A program made the position numbers and the translations under genes. The notes below the pieces were generated by a model. That model was not told the origin of the DNA and did not search any database. It worked only from the letters and a program-made list of their open reading frames with translations. From Pseudanabaena galeata CCNP1313 (GTDB lineage: Bacteria > Cyanobacteriota > Cyanobacteriia > Pseudanabaenales > Pseudanabaenaceae), in contig NZ_CP112874.1 of the NCBI RefSeq assembly GCF_029910235.1, forward strand, positions 3,224,001-3,288,000: 64,000 bases of DNA, written 5' to 3'. Position 1 is the first letter of the stretch, and the number at the start of each line of letters is the position of its first letter. Of this stretch, positions 42,104 through 51,051 are shown one piece after another.

Positions 42104-44851
42104 ATGGAAAAAGTTTTAGTGAATCAAATATGTGTAGGTGATCCTGCCCATGACATTTGGAAAGGACAGCGCCATCCCCTTGATTGTATTTTTCATCCTC
42201 GCTCTGTTGCAGTCATTGGCGCAAGTGAAAGAGAGGGAAGTGTCGGCAGAACATTGTTATGGAACTTAATTCGTAGTCCTTTTGGTGGGACTGTTTTCCC
42301 CGTTAATCCTCAACGTCATAGTGTATTGGGCATTAAGTCCTATCCTGATATCGCTAGCGTCCCTGAAGTCGTGGATTTAGTCGTAATTGCCACACCTGCG
42401 GCAACAGTGCCACAGGTGATTCGGGAATGTGTAGCAGTGGGGGTGAAGGGTGCAATTATTGTTTCAGCAGGGTTTAAAGAAATTGGTGAAGCAGGAGAAG
42501 CTTTAGAACAACAAGTTCTCGCCGAAGCAAGACGCGGTGGGATGCGAATTATTGGCCCAAATTGTTTAGGGCTGATGAATCCTCTCGCAGGGCTAAATGC
42601 TACTTTTGCAGGGACGATCGCCCGTGCAGGTAATGTCGCTTTTATTAGTCAAAGTGGAGCGCTCTGTACTTCGATTTTAGACTGGAGCCTTGGCGAAAAT
42701 GTGGGATTTAGTGCCTTCGTATCCATTGGCTCGATGTTGGATGTTGGTTGGGGGGATTTGATTGAATATCTGGGCGATGATCCCCATACCCACAGCATTG
42801 TTTTGTATATGGAATCAATTGGTGATGCCCATGCTTTTCTCTCCGCAGCTCGTGAAGTTGCTATGGACAAACCGATTATTGTGCTGAAAGTCGGTCATAC
42901 AGAAGCGGCGGCAAAAGCGGCGGCTTCGCATACAGGCGCATTGACAGGCAGTGACGAAGTGCTGAATGCAGCATTCCGACGTTGTGGAGTATTGCGGGTG
43001 CATACGATTTCTGACCTATTTGATATGGCGGAAATTCTCTCTAAACAACCGAGACCCAAAGGAAATCGTCTCTCGATTGTCACGAATGCGGGAGGCCCTG
43101 GGGCGATCGCCACCGATGCCCTGATCAGTGGCGGCGGCGAATTGTCAGAACTAGCTCCCGAAACAGTACAGCAACTTAATCAATTTTTACCGCCTCAATG
43201 GAGCCATCACAATCCCGTTGATATTTTGGGGGATGCCAGTAGCGATCGCTATGCCAAGACCTTAGAAGTTGTGGCGAAAGATCCCAATAGCGATGGATTA
43301 CTAGTCATCTTGACTCCCCAAGCAATGACTAATCCTACACAGACGGCGGAAAAGCTCAAGGCATACAGTCAACTAGGTAAGCCCGTCATCACCAGTTGGA
43401 TGGGTGGTGCAGAAATTGCCGCAGCAACCCAAATCCTCAATCAGGCAAATATTCCCACCTATTCCTACCCTGATACGGCTGTTAGATTGTTTAACTATAT
43501 GTGGCAGTATACCTACAATCTGCGAGGGATCTATGAAACACCTTCCTTGCCTGTAGATTCGGAGCAACATGCGCCCGATCGCCTGCTTGTCGAAAAAATC
43601 TTAGCGCCAGCCATCAGCAGCGATCGCAGTCTATTAACTGAATATGAGTCCAAGAATTTACTTGCCGCCTATGGTATTCCCACCGTACCGACTGAAATTG
43701 CCACCAGTGATCTCGAAGCTGTCGAAATTGCCGATCGCTTTGGTTATCCCGTCGTCCTCAAACTTCATTCGGAAACTATTACTCACAAAACTGATGTGGG
43801 TGGCGTGCGTTTAAATCTCTCTGATGCCGCAGCCGTTACTCGTGCTTTTATAGCGATCGCTTCTAAAGTGCGTGCTATTGATCCCCAAGCTTTCTTGGGG
43901 GTCACTGTGCAGCCCATGGTAAAGATGGAAGGCTACGAACTGATTTTAGGAAGTAGTCTCGATCCGCAGTTTGGGGCAGTGATGCTTTTCGGGATGGGTG
44001 GACAATTAGTAGAAATCTTTCAAGATCGTGCTTTAGGATTACCGCCCTTAAATACCACCCTTGCGCGGCGGATGATGGAACAAACGCGCATCTATCAAGC
44101 TTTGCAGGGAGTCAGAGGACGAAAGGCGATCGATCTTGCCAAACTTGAACAGTTATTGGTTAACTTTAGCCAGTTGATCGTTGAGCAGCCTCAAATTCGG
44201 GAAATTGATATTAATCCTCTGACGGTCTCGCCTGAGGGGATGATTGCTCTAGATGCGCGAGTGGTTCTTCATACAAACGCCGATATTGACAAGCGACCCG
44301 TTCCAGCGATTCGCCCCTATCCCACTAAGTATGTGCAGCTATGGGAATCAAGGAAAGGAGATCCCCTTAAAATTCGCCCAATCCGTCCTGAAGATGAACC
44401 GCTCATGGTGCAGTTTCATCAAAGTCTTTCAGAAGAGAGCGTCTATTTGCGTTATGCCCACATGGTCAAACTCAAGCAACGCATTGCCCATGAGCGACTC
44501 ACTCGGATTTGCTTCATAGATTACGATCGCGAAATCGTTTTAGCTGCTGATTACAAAAATCCCCAAACATTAGAGCATGAGATTTTGGGAGTAGCAAGGC
44601 TCAGTAAGTTACATGGCACAAACGAAGCAGAATTTGCGCTCATCGTTAGCGATCGCTACCAGCATCAAGGGCTAGGTTCTGAGTTATTACGCCAACTGCT
44701 GGAGGTTGGTAAGGAGGAAAAACTGGATGCGATCGTTGGTTACATCCTCAATAGCAATGACAAAATGCAAAGCCTCTGTCGCAAACTAGGCTTTCAATTA
44801 CATCAAGACGCAGAGGAAGGGATGTTGAAAGCTGTTTTTGTAAGTTCCTAA
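42104..44851 (+). CDS. NDP-forming acyl-CoA synthetase fused to a GNAT acetyltransferase
   Basis: A 915-residue fusion. Residues about 20-480 are the ADP-forming acetyl-CoA synthetase alpha-like part: CoA-binding [20 protein letters not shown] and the catalytic His in [15 protein letters not shown]. Residues about 510-735 are the ATP-grasp beta-like part ([20 protein letters not shown]). Residues about 760-910 are a GNAT domain with [19 protein letters not shown], the acetyl-CoA loop. The same layout occurs in bacterial protein acetyltransferases (Pat/Pka type), where the synthetase part may be a sensor. It likely acts on cytosolic lysine acetylation; the reverse synthetase activity is also possible since key motifs are present. 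Confidence 0.92.
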   Translation: MEKVLVNQICVGDPAHDIWKGQRHPLDCIFHPRSVAVIGASEREGSVGRTLLWNLIRSPFGGTVFPVNPQRHSVLGIKSYPDIASVPEVVDLVVIATPAATVPQVIRECVAVGVKGAIIVSAGFKEIGEAGEALEQQVLAEARRGGMRIIGPNCLGLMNPLAGLNATFAGTIARAGNVAFISQSGALCTSILDWSLGENVGFSAFVSIGSMLDVGWGDLIEYLGDDPHTHSIVLYMESIGDAHAFLSAAREVAMDKPIIVLKVGHTEAAAKAAASHTGALTGSDEVLNAAFRRCGVLRVHTISDLFDMAEILSKQPRPKGNRLSIVTNAGGPGAIATDALISGGGELSELAPETVQQLNQFLPPQWSHHNPVDILGDASSDRYAKTLEVVAKDPNSDGLLVILTPQAMTNPTQTAEKLKAYSQLGKPVITSWMGGAEIAAATQILNQANIPTYSYPDTAVRLFNYMWQYTYNLRGIYETPSLPVDSEQHAPDRLLVEKILAPAISSDRSLLTEYESKNLLAAYGIPTVPTEIATSDLEAVEIADRFGYPVVLKLHSETITHKTDVGGVRLNLSDAAAVTRAFIAIASKVRAIDPQAFLGVTVQPMVKMEGYELILGSSLDPQFGAVMLFGMGGQLVEIFQDRALGLPPLNTTLARRMMEQTRIYQALQGVRGRKAIDLAKLEQLLVNFSQLIVEQPQIREIDINPLTVSPEGMIALDARVVLHTNADIDKRPVPAIRPYPTKYVQLWESRKGDPLKIRPIRPEDEPLMVQFHQSLSEESVYLRYAHMVKLKQRIAHERLTRICFIDYDREIVLAADYKNPQTLEHEILGVARLSKLHGTNEAEFALIVSDRYQHQGLGSELLRQLLEVGKEEKLDAIVGYILNSNDKMQSLCRKLGFQLHQDAEEGMLKAVFVSS

Positions 44852-44898
44852 AGTTATCCGTTAGTAGTTCGTATAGCAAAGCAAAGTGTGCTTAGGAT

Positions 44899-44975
44899 AA
44901 AAAAGTAATGGCGGCGCGAAGCGCCGCCATTACTTTTTTGGATTTGGGTTTGAGCGCAAAGCGCTTTAAAAAATA
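44899..44975. repeat. Perfect 19-base-arm palindrome with conserved tail
   Basis: AAAAAAGTAATGGCGGCGC (44899-44917) pairs with 44921-44939 around GAA. It is followed by GGATTTGGGTTTGAGCGC and AAAGCGCTTTAAA, a tail also found after the palindromes at 46541 and, shortened, at 11234. It lies between the acyl-CoA synthetase and rpsU. Confidence 0.8.
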
Positions 44976-45083
44976 GACTTTACAAATTTGGATTAAATTT
45001 GCTAAACTAGATACCCGTCGCCTAAATTAAAATGCGCCAAATTACAGCATAATTAAGAACAATACTTTGCTACCAAAATAAGC

Positions 45084-45275
45084 ATGACTCAAATAATCGT
45101 TGGTGAAAATGAAGGGATTGAATCGGCTCTACGTCGATTTAAGAAAAAAATCCAGAAAGCTGGCTTACTAGCAGATATTCGTCGCTGTCAGTATCACGAG
45201 ACCGCAGGCGAGAAACGTAAGCGTAAAGCTGAAAATGCTAAGCGTAGAGGTCGTTTTCGCCGTCGCGATAGTTAA
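45084..45275 (+). CDS. rpsU: 30S ribosomal protein bS21
   Basis: bS21 helps the 30S subunit pick initiation sites. The 63-residue sequence has the family opening [20 protein letters not shown] and a very basic carboxy end ([18 protein letters not shown]). The length is normal for cyanobacterial S21 proteins, which in many strains respond to cold; this spacer shows no clear cold-shock element. A strong shared terminator follows. Confidence 0.96.
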   Translation: MTQIIVGENEGIESALRRFKKKIQKAGLLADIRRCQYHETAGEKRKRKAENAKRRGRFRRRDS

Positions 45276-45312
45276 TAAAAAAGGAGTGCAATGCGCTCCT
45301 TTTTTATTAATA
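45272..45312. terminator. Bidirectional terminator between rpsU and the nuclease gene
   Basis: TAATAAAAAAGGAGTGC pairs with GCGCTCCTTTTTTATTA around AAT (one G.T-type mismatch at the top). There is an A run on the left and a T run on the right, so it can stop transcription from both sides. It contains the stop codons of both genes. Confidence 0.88.
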
Positions 45313-45828
45313 GCCAACACCTAGCAACTTATTTTCGCGCCGAAATTGACTAGGTAGCATCACATCAGCGCCATTTGCCCAGACCCCTAGCCGATCGCTT
45401 TGCGCTTTTGCCTCGATCTCTTCATATCCTTGGCAATCTTTTTCTTGAAGGCGATCATAATGGGCAAGTCCTAACGAAACCATTACTTGGTTAGCATTTT
45501 GTCCGCCTGCTAAAACTTCACCGTTGTAACGCCCAAATTTATCTTTTTTAAAAACTTTAACAAAAATCTCTTCATCGTCAAGGATATTTTGCAGCACTTT
45601 ACGAGCATGTTCTCCTTCAGCTTGGAGTAACTCAGGCGCATCAATACAGGCGAGATGTACTTTAGTTTTGATGCCGCGATCTACCAGAGTGATGTTGTCA
45701 CCATCAAAAACTCTAACTGCAAAGTTTGTTGCCCATGCAGGTTGAGTAGCGATCGCAAAGTAAACCAAGTTGATAAGCGCGATTAAGATAAACTGCTGAA
45801 ATTTATTAAAAAAATTGACAAGGGACAT
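45307..45828 (-). CDS. Thermonuclease-family (SNase-like) secreted nuclease
   Basis: A 173-residue micrococcal-nuclease-like protein. A signal peptide (FILIALINLVYFAIATQPAWA) precedes the OB-fold. Catalytic-site blocks are VRVFDGDNITLVD (calcium/DNA Asp), IDAPELLQAEGEHA and FGRYNGEVLAGG (Arg after FG, Y). Such enzymes cut DNA and RNA outside the membrane for phosphate or defence. Spacing of the key Asp and Glu is like other bacterial SNases, but I could not check each active-site residue. Convergent with rpsU. Confidence 0.9.
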   Translation of the reverse strand: MSLVNFFNKFQQFILIALINLVYFAIATQPAWATNFAVRVFDGDNITLVDRGIKTKVHLACIDAPELLQAEGEHARKVLQNILDDEEIFVKVFKKDKFGRYNGEVLAGGQNANQVMVSLGLAHYDRLQEKDCQGYEEIEAKAQSDRLGVWANGADVMLPSQFRRENKLLGVGY

Positions 45829-45893
45829 TTATTGGCATGACGGAGTAATTAGATCAATCATAAAGGTTCGCTTAGCACGTCTTGATGATTTTG

Positions 45894-45960
45894 ATATAGC
45901 CATCCTAAATGGTTTGAGAGAGTGCGCCCCGAAGGGGCGCACTCTCTCAAACCATTTTTA
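45894..45960. repeat. Family C element, copy 3, right part missing
   Basis: Starts ATATAGCCATCCTAAATGG and contains GAGAGAGTGCGCCCC-GAA-GGGGCGCACTCTCTC. It ends at TTTTTAGG inside the stop region of the DUF2993 gene instead of the usual right end. Arms 45907-45928 and 45932-45953 match. Confidence 0.75.
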
Positions 45961-46458
45961 GGTAGCGGCGATCGCAAATTCACCACGACACTTTGCGCCA
46001 CCGTCAGAAATCGCTAGTTCATGGAGAGTAAACTCATCGCCTAGTTTATTCACTAGTGTTTCTAGTAAATCTCGAATCTCTTCATCTGTATTGACTATAG
46101 GGGCAGTGTCAGAAGCGATCGCCTCTAAGAAAATAGGAGAATTGAGACAACTTTGCAAATCTGCGGCTGAAAGCTCGACATCCATCGTCACGCGAATTGG
46201 ATCAAGTAATCGTAATGCTTCGCCTTTCAGGATTTGAGAAATATTTAGGTGAATAGCTTCAGCGCACAAATCGATATTAGTAATCGCTAAGCCTTGATAT
46301 TTTGCCCCCACACCAATGACTGTGGCTTTAGGAATATCACCACTTAAGATCTGACGACTTTTGCCAGCGATCGCAATTTCGACAGTTTCGATATGCTCGA
46401 CCTGCGATCGCAACCATAGTTTAATAATAGGAATTAATACAGAACTAACCACAGACAT
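45958..46458 (-). CDS. DUF2993 (LmeA-type lipid-binding) protein
   Basis: A 166-residue DUF2993 protein; family members bind phospholipids on the far side of the cytoplasmic membrane and some aid cell-envelope assembly. SSVLIPIIKLWLRSQVEHIE and GDIPKATVIGVGAKYQGLAI, then LNISQILKGEALRLLDPIRV, show the repeated beta-rich pattern. Known cyanobacterial members run to well over 200 residues, from memory, so this one may have lost its end. The family C palindrome supplies the TAA stop right after AIAAT. A shortened but still folded protein is possible. Confidence 0.8.
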   Translation of the reverse strand: MSVVSSVLIPIIKLWLRSQVEHIETVEIAIAGKSRQILSGDIPKATVIGVGAKYQGLAITNIDLCAEAIHLNISQILKGEALRLLDPIRVTMDVELSAADLQSCLNSPIFLEAIASDTAPIVNTDEEIRDLLETLVNKLGDEFTLHELAISDGGAKCRGEFAIAAT

Positions 46459-46533
46459 GAGTTGAACCTATTTAAGGTTTTGGCAGTCAAAACTAATAGC
46501 TTAGAAATAAGTTACAGCAATTTCCGTTCAAAC

Positions 46534-46618
46534 GAACCATTAGAATTTTTGTAAAAGTGTTGCTTCGCAACACTTTTACAAAAATTCTAGGTTCGGGTTT
46601 GAGCGCAAAGCGATGTAA
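46534..46618. repeat. Perfect palindrome with conserved tail
   Basis: TAGAATTTTTGTAAAAGTGT.. (46541-46563) pairs with 46567-46589 around TTC, and an outer GAACC/GGTTC pair extends it. The tail GGGTTTGAGCGCAAAGCG matches that of the palindrome at 44899. It lies upstream of the sigma factor gene. Confidence 0.8.
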
Positions 46619-46672
46619 ATCTGCCAATATTGCCTAAATAAGTATAGATGCTCATATGGATGTTCGCCATAG

Positions 46673-47284
46673 ATGTTCAGAGCGGTAAATATAGACATCA
46701 GAGAATCACCTCATCATGATCCCGATCTCGTGATTGTGCAAGCTTGCTTGCAGGGTGATCCCCATGGTTTTAAAAAACTGTATCAACGTCATCATCACAA
46801 GGTGCGCTCAACGCTCTATCAGCTATGTGGTTCCGATGGGCTTGATGATTTGGTGCAAGATGTGTTTTTGCGAGCATGGAAAGGACTAGCCAAATTTCGA
46901 CAGTCCGCACAGTTTTCGACATGGCTCTATCGTATTGCTTTCAACGTGGCAAGCGATCGCCGCAAAGCTCTAGCCAAAATGCGATCGCGTAATATCTCTG
47001 TCGAAGATGACCAACTGGAAAATCTCGCTGATGATGCGATCGCCCGTGAAAGTGATGGACAACCGAGCCTAACCCAAATGCATTATCAAGACCTGATGCA
47101 ACGTGGTTTAGCCAAGCTAAGCGAAGATCATCGCGCTGTCCTCGTTCTGCATGATCTTGAGGAGTTACCCCAAAAAGATATCGCCGAAATTTTATCTATT
47201 CCTGTTGGCACAGTGAAATCGCGATTGTTTCATGCCCGTAGTGCCATCAAAAAGTTTTTAGAAGCGCAAGGAGTCGAGTTATGA
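46673..47284 (+). CDS. ECF-type sigma factor
   Basis: A 203-residue group 4 (extracytoplasmic function) sigma factor. Region 2 is DLVIVQACLQGDPHGFKKLY to DDLVQDVFLRAWKGLAKF with TWLYRIAFNVASD; region 4 is RAVLVLHDLEELPQKDIAEI and SIPVGTVKSRLFHARSAIKK (the DNA-binding helix). Regions 1 and 3 are absent, as expected. It resembles cyanobacterial SigG and other envelope-stress sigmas. Its stop overlaps the start of the next gene (ATGA), which codes the likely anti-sigma factor; the third gene is a Spy/CpxP-like periplasmic protein. Confidence 0.93.
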   Translation: MFRAVNIDIRESPHHDPDLVIVQACLQGDPHGFKKLYQRHHHKVRSTLYQLCGSDGLDDLVQDVFLRAWKGLAKFRQSAQFSTWLYRIAFNVASDRRKALAKMRSRNISVEDDQLENLADDAIARESDGQPSLTQMHYQDLMQRGLAKLSEDHRAVLVLHDLEELPQKDIAEILSIPVGTVKSRLFHARSAIKKFLEAQGVEL

Positions 47285-47754
47285 AAAATAAATATTCTCA
47301 AGGATTTCCAGAAAATTTTGGAGAAGATTCTAGCGATAGTTCGCATGACTCCTTAGTGTCTTTTCTCAAGCAAAACAAGCCGATCACCCCACCACCCGCA
47401 CCAAATTTTGAGCAGCAGCTATTTGCCGAAATCCGTAAATATCCACAGCCATCGGCAACATCCTCTAAAGCCCATCTACGCCGTTGGTTACCTTGGACTT
47501 TGTTAATTCCCGTCGCGATCGCCACAGGGATAACATTTAACTGGATAACTAATCGCTCACAGTATCAAGTTGCCAATATCCCCAATATCAGCCAAGGCAA
47601 ACTGATTAGTGAGGATGATCAATTGGCGATCGAGCAGTCATTGATCAATAGTTGGAGTGCTACTGATATCACTGTTTTACAAGCTGCAAATACAGCAACA
47701 ACCACATCGGACACACAGCTTTTGATGGAGTTGTCTCCCCTTGAGTATGAATAA
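47281..47754 (+). CDS. Putative anti-sigma factor, single-pass membrane protein
   Basis: A 157-residue protein with no family I can name. Residues 1-~60 would face the cytosol (polar, with an N-F-E-Q-Q-L-F-A-E-I helix), one membrane helix lies near 65-85 (RWLPWTLLIPVAIATGITF), and the rest faces outward. This layout, and its four-base overlap with the ECF sigma gene, point to an anti-sigma factor. A zinc-binding His/Cys motif of the ZAS type is not visible, so the cytosolic part may be another type. Confidence 0.7.
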   Translation: MKNKYSQGFPENFGEDSSDSSHDSLVSFLKQNKPITPPPAPNFEQQLFAEIRKYPQPSATSSKAHLRRWLPWTLLIPVAIATGITFNWITNRSQYQVANIPNISQGKLISEDDQLAIEQSLINSWSATDITVLQAANTATTTSDTQLLMELSPLEYE

Positions 47755-47812
47755 ATCTCACCTTAAATTCTTAGCTTGTCTATTGAATATCAAGTAAATA
47801 TCGAGAAATATT

Positions 47813-48436
47813 ATGTTTAAGTCAAAAGTCTTTCAATATAGTGCGATCGCTGTAGCTGTAATTGCTACTAGTGGTGCTATTTGGGCTAGTAACGCTAATT
47901 TAAAGTCACATGCTCCCGCGCAATCTCAAACTCAGTCACAGATAAATCCTCAACCTAGTGCTGAAAATAAATCGGAACTAGAACCCGATATCTTAGCCCA
48001 AGCCCCAAATCGTCCAGATCGTAATGAAAATGTGAATATGCCTTCAGGTAGGATGCTAAAGCAATTAAATTTATCGACTGAGCAGTTACAAAAACTTAAA
48101 ACCATTCGTGAGCGCGATCTTGTTCGTATCCGTGAGCTTGCACAGCAATCACGTCAGGCTAATAAAGAGTTACGAGATTTACTGGCTGGTTCAGCCAGCA
48201 GCGATACGATTCGTACCAAACATGATCAAGTATTAAATCTTCAACAAGAATTACAAAAGCAACATTTTGAGCGGATGTTAGCTATGCGTGAAATCTTGAC
48301 CCCACAGCAGCGATCGCAACTCCATGACATCTTACAAAAAAATCGCCCAGCCCGTATGAAAGAAGGTGTTAGGGATCGAATCAAAAACCGTCTACAGAAA
48401 CGGATCGATGATATGGGCGATCGCTCAACCCTATAG
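47813..48436 (+). CDS. Spy/CpxP-like periplasmic protein
   Basis: A 207-residue exported protein. An N-terminal hydrophobic segment (YSAIAVAVIATSGAIWASN) is followed by a Gln/Pro-rich linker. The helical core has two LTxxQ-type motifs: LNLSTEQLQKLKTI and REILTPQQRSQLHDIL, the mark of the Spy/CpxP group, which are periplasmic chaperones or stress sensors. A Lys/Arg-rich end follows (RDRIKNRLQKRIDDMG). It is 58 bases after the anti-sigma gene and probably in the same operon, so it may be a target or sensor of this ECF system. Confidence 0.85.
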   Translation: MFKSKVFQYSAIAVAVIATSGAIWASNANLKSHAPAQSQTQSQINPQPSAENKSELEPDILAQAPNRPDRNENVNMPSGRMLKQLNLSTEQLQKLKTIRERDLVRIRELAQQSRQANKELRDLLAGSASSDTIRTKHDQVLNLQQELQKQHFERMLAMREILTPQQRSQLHDILQKNRPARMKEGVRDRIKNRLQKRIDDMGDRSTL

Positions 48437-48450
48437 TAACGTTAGGAAAT

Positions 48451-48645
48451 AAAACCCAGATAGTGTGAGGCGGCGCGAAGCGCCGCCTCACACTATCTGG
48501 GTTTTGATTTGTCCTGATACAGGTGGCTGCTATAAAGCCCCAAAACCTGTGGCGCACGCGCAGCGTGCGCCACAGGTTTGGGCATAACTCCATAACACTG
48601 ACATCCAAAAAGTATTGCAAAGCTATGCTTTTTGGATGTCAGTGT
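48451..48645. repeat. Three different palindromes in one gap
   Basis: First 48451-48476/48480-48505, perfect 26-base arms around GAA with GGCGGCGC core and AAAACCCAGATA ends. Second 48544-48559/48563-48578, around GCA with GGCGCACGC core as at 34593. Third 48595-48612/48628-48645, ACACTGACATCCAAAAAG arms with a 15-base loop. The rest of the gap to 48783 holds only the plain upstream region of ctaA. Confidence 0.85.
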
Positions 48646-48783
48646 AAATACCTAACGCGAAGAAATTGTTAAATCCCCTTACCAAATCTAGAACTGCTCT
48701 TAAGATGATTTCTAACTCTTACTAAATACTTCTGTTGAGTTTTATAAAGATTCACAAAGAAAGCCTGAACCTCATAAACTTGC

Positions 48784-49800
48784 ATGACTGACTCTTTATC
48801 TTCTTACAAACCAGAAACCCAATCACTGCCAATGGCTGAAAACTCTACCAATAGTAAGTCTGAAGTCACAAACCGATTGATAGAGCCAATTGTTTTAATT
48901 CGTCGCATCGCCTTTGGGATAGCGATCGCCACTTGGATGGTGATGGCGATCGGTAGTGCTACTCGTGTGATGAATGCAGGCTTGGCTTGTCCCGACTGGC
49001 CACTATGCTATGGATCGGTATTACCTGCTGAGCAGATGAACCTCCAAGTATTTTTAGAATGGTTTCATCGCCTTGTTGCTTCCTCTGTGGGTTTTGCCAC
49101 AATTGTTTTATTTGGGGCAAGCTGGTATTTCCGTAAATCTTTGCCAACATGGTTGCCTTGGGCGACTTCAGGATCATTATCTTTAGTAATTTTTCAGGGG
49201 ATTTTGGGTGGGCTGACGGTAACACAGTTACTACGATTTGATATTGTCACTGCTCATTTAGGCACTGGATTATTATTTTTCTCTAGCTTGCTAGCGATCG
49301 CTACAGCTTTAACTGAGCAAGCAAGTTTTGTTGATGGGTTTCGTTCGCCAACTAAACTTGCTTGGCTTGGCTTATCGGCAGCAATTTTAGTTTATTTGCA
49401 AAGTATTCTCGGTGCATTAGTCGCTTCTCAATGGGCATTACATCAATGCTTTGCCACACAGGATATGTGTATTGTTTTGAATGCACACTTGCTTGGCGTG
49501 ATCCCCGCTACCCTTGCTAGTGTCGCTTTAGTGGTGACTGTCTGGCTATCAAAAGCGATTGCATCTGTATTAAGACTTGTGGCAACGATCGCTGGTTTAT
49601 TAGTAATTGCTCAAGTAGCGATCGGCTATGCCACTTATAAACTACATCTACAGGTCGAACCACTCACCATTGCTCATCAAGCTACAGGTTCAGCACTGCT
49701 AGGAACCCTCGTTTGCTTTGCTGTGTTAGCATTTAGAGCCACCAGACAAGAGCAATCTACAACTCAAGAACAGAATCAAGTGCAACCTGCGATTCGCTAA
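48784..49800 (+). CDS. ctaA: Heme A synthase (CtaA/COX15 family)
   Basis: A 338-residue membrane enzyme that oxidises heme O to heme A for the aa3-type cytochrome oxidase. About eight helices are visible. Hallmarks are VMAIGSATRVMNAGLACPDW (first part, with NAGLACPDWP), the EWFHRLVAS block with its heme His, QGILGGLTVTQLLRFDIVTA with HLGTGLL, and IAHQATGSALLGTL near the end. 338 residues is normal. ctaB follows 37 bases later, in the same direction. Confidence 0.95.
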   Translation: MTDSLSSYKPETQSLPMAENSTNSKSEVTNRLIEPIVLIRRIAFGIAIATWMVMAIGSATRVMNAGLACPDWPLCYGSVLPAEQMNLQVFLEWFHRLVASSVGFATIVLFGASWYFRKSLPTWLPWATSGSLSLVIFQGILGGLTVTQLLRFDIVTAHLGTGLLFFSSLLAIATALTEQASFVDGFRSPTKLAWLGLSAAILVYLQSILGALVASQWALHQCFATQDMCIVLNAHLLGVIPATLASVALVVTVWLSKAIASVLRLVATIAGLLVIAQVAIGYATYKLHLQVEPLTIAHQATGSALLGTLVCFAVLAFRATRQEQSTTQEQNQVQPAIR

Positions 49801-49837
49801 CTGTAATAACTGCGAAATATTTTAGGAGTTAAGCGTA

Positions 49838-50839
49838 ATGCAAGAAACAGCGATCCCAGAAAGTATATTTGTTGAAGCGAATCAGACAACGCAAGCAACT
49901 CGTAACTGGCGCAATGTGATTCAGGATTATACAGAATTAACTAAGCCACGCATTATTGTCCTGCTATTAATCACTACCGCAGGAGCAATGTGGATAGCTT
50001 CTGAAGGACAGGTAGATGCTTTTTTGATGTTCATTACGGTTTTAGGAGGGGCGATCGCCGCCGCATCGGCGAATGCTATTAACTGTTTATACGATCGCGA
50101 TATCGATGCCAAAATGGAGCGCACCAGTTGGCGACCACTTCCATCGGGGCGAATTCAGCCTCTTCATGCACTAATTTTTGCGATCGCCTTAGCGATAATT
50201 TCCTTCACTTTGCTGACCGTTTATGCCAATCTCCTCGCCGCCTGTCTAGCCATGTCGGGGATCGCCACCTATGTTGGAGTTTATACGATTTGGCTGAAAC
50301 GTTCTAGTACTCAAAATATCGTCATTGGTGGTGCAGCAGGAGCGATCCCGCCTTTGGTTGGTTGGGCAGCGGTCACTGGTGAACTAAGCTGGGCAGCATG
50401 GGTTTTATTTGCAATTATTTTTGTGTGGACTCCTCCTCACTTTTGGGCTTTAGCACTAATGATTCGCGATGAGTACGCCAAAGTGGGTGTGCCGATGTTA
50501 CCTGTCGTCAAGGGTGCAGAGGTGACAGCCAATCAGATCTTGCTCTATACCCTATTAATAATCCCTGTATCGTTATTACTGGTTTATCCTTGCAATGTCA
50601 TGGGAATAGTCTATGCAGTGTCAGCCGTTGGACTAGGCGGTGCATTTATTTACAAGGCAACTCAGTTGTTAAAAGAACCGAGCGATCGCACTGTCGCCCG
50701 TTCTGTTTTCAAATATTCGATTCTCTATCTGGGTTTACTTTGTGTGGCGATGGGGGTTGATAGTTTGCCAATTGCTCATATTTCGGGAGCCCAAGCGATC
50801 GCTTTATTACAAACTACAATCGCAACAATAAACCTATAA
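49838..50839 (+). CDS. ctaB: Protoheme IX farnesyltransferase (heme O synthase)
   Basis: A 333-residue UbiA-family prenyltransferase that adds farnesyl to heme B, giving heme O. The aspartate-rich motifs are [15 protein letters not shown] and later [38 protein letters not shown] is the family opening. About nine helices. TAGGAG precedes the ATG. With ctaA it supplies heme A; no oxidase structural gene lies beside it here. Confidence 0.96.
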   Translation: MQETAIPESIFVEANQTTQATRNWRNVIQDYTELTKPRIIVLLLITTAGAMWIASEGQVDAFLMFITVLGGAIAAASANAINCLYDRDIDAKMERTSWRPLPSGRIQPLHALIFAIALAIISFTLLTVYANLLAACLAMSGIATYVGVYTIWLKRSSTQNIVIGGAAGAIPPLVGWAAVTGELSWAAWVLFAIIFVWTPPHFWALALMIRDEYAKVGVPMLPVVKGAEVTANQILLYTLLIIPVSLLLVYPCNVMGIVYAVSAVGLGGAFIYKATQLLKEPSDRTVARSVFKYSILYLGLLCVAMGVDSLPIAHISGAQAIALLQTTIATINL

Positions 50840-50873
50840 AGAGAAGAGGCACTCCGTGCCTCTTCTCTTTATA
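50835..50873 (+). terminator. Intrinsic terminator after ctaB
   Basis: TATAAAGAGAAGAGGCAC (50835-50852) pairs perfectly with GTGCCTCTTCTCTTTATA (50856-50873) around TCC. It starts at the ctaB stop codon. Confidence 0.85.
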
Positions 50874-50915
50874 GATGAACCATGAGAAGTCAAAGCAGCA
50901 CATTTCAACCAAGCT

Positions 50916-50968
50916 AAGTACAAAGGTTTATTTCCCCGCCTTCGGCGGGGAAATAAACCTTTGTACTT
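50916..50968. repeat. Perfect 25-base-arm palindrome
   Basis: AAGTACAAAGGTTTATTTCC.. (50916-50940) pairs with 50944-50968 around TTC, core CCCCGCC/GGCGGGG. It lies 43 bases beyond the ctaB terminator and 84 bases before the methyltransferase gene. Confidence 0.85.
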
Positions 50969-51051
50969 CTTGTTAAATTGTCGGTCAGGTGATAGTTTTT
51001 AAAATTTGATTAGGTCTACAATAGACAAACTTCAATTTAGGCAGAATTTGA

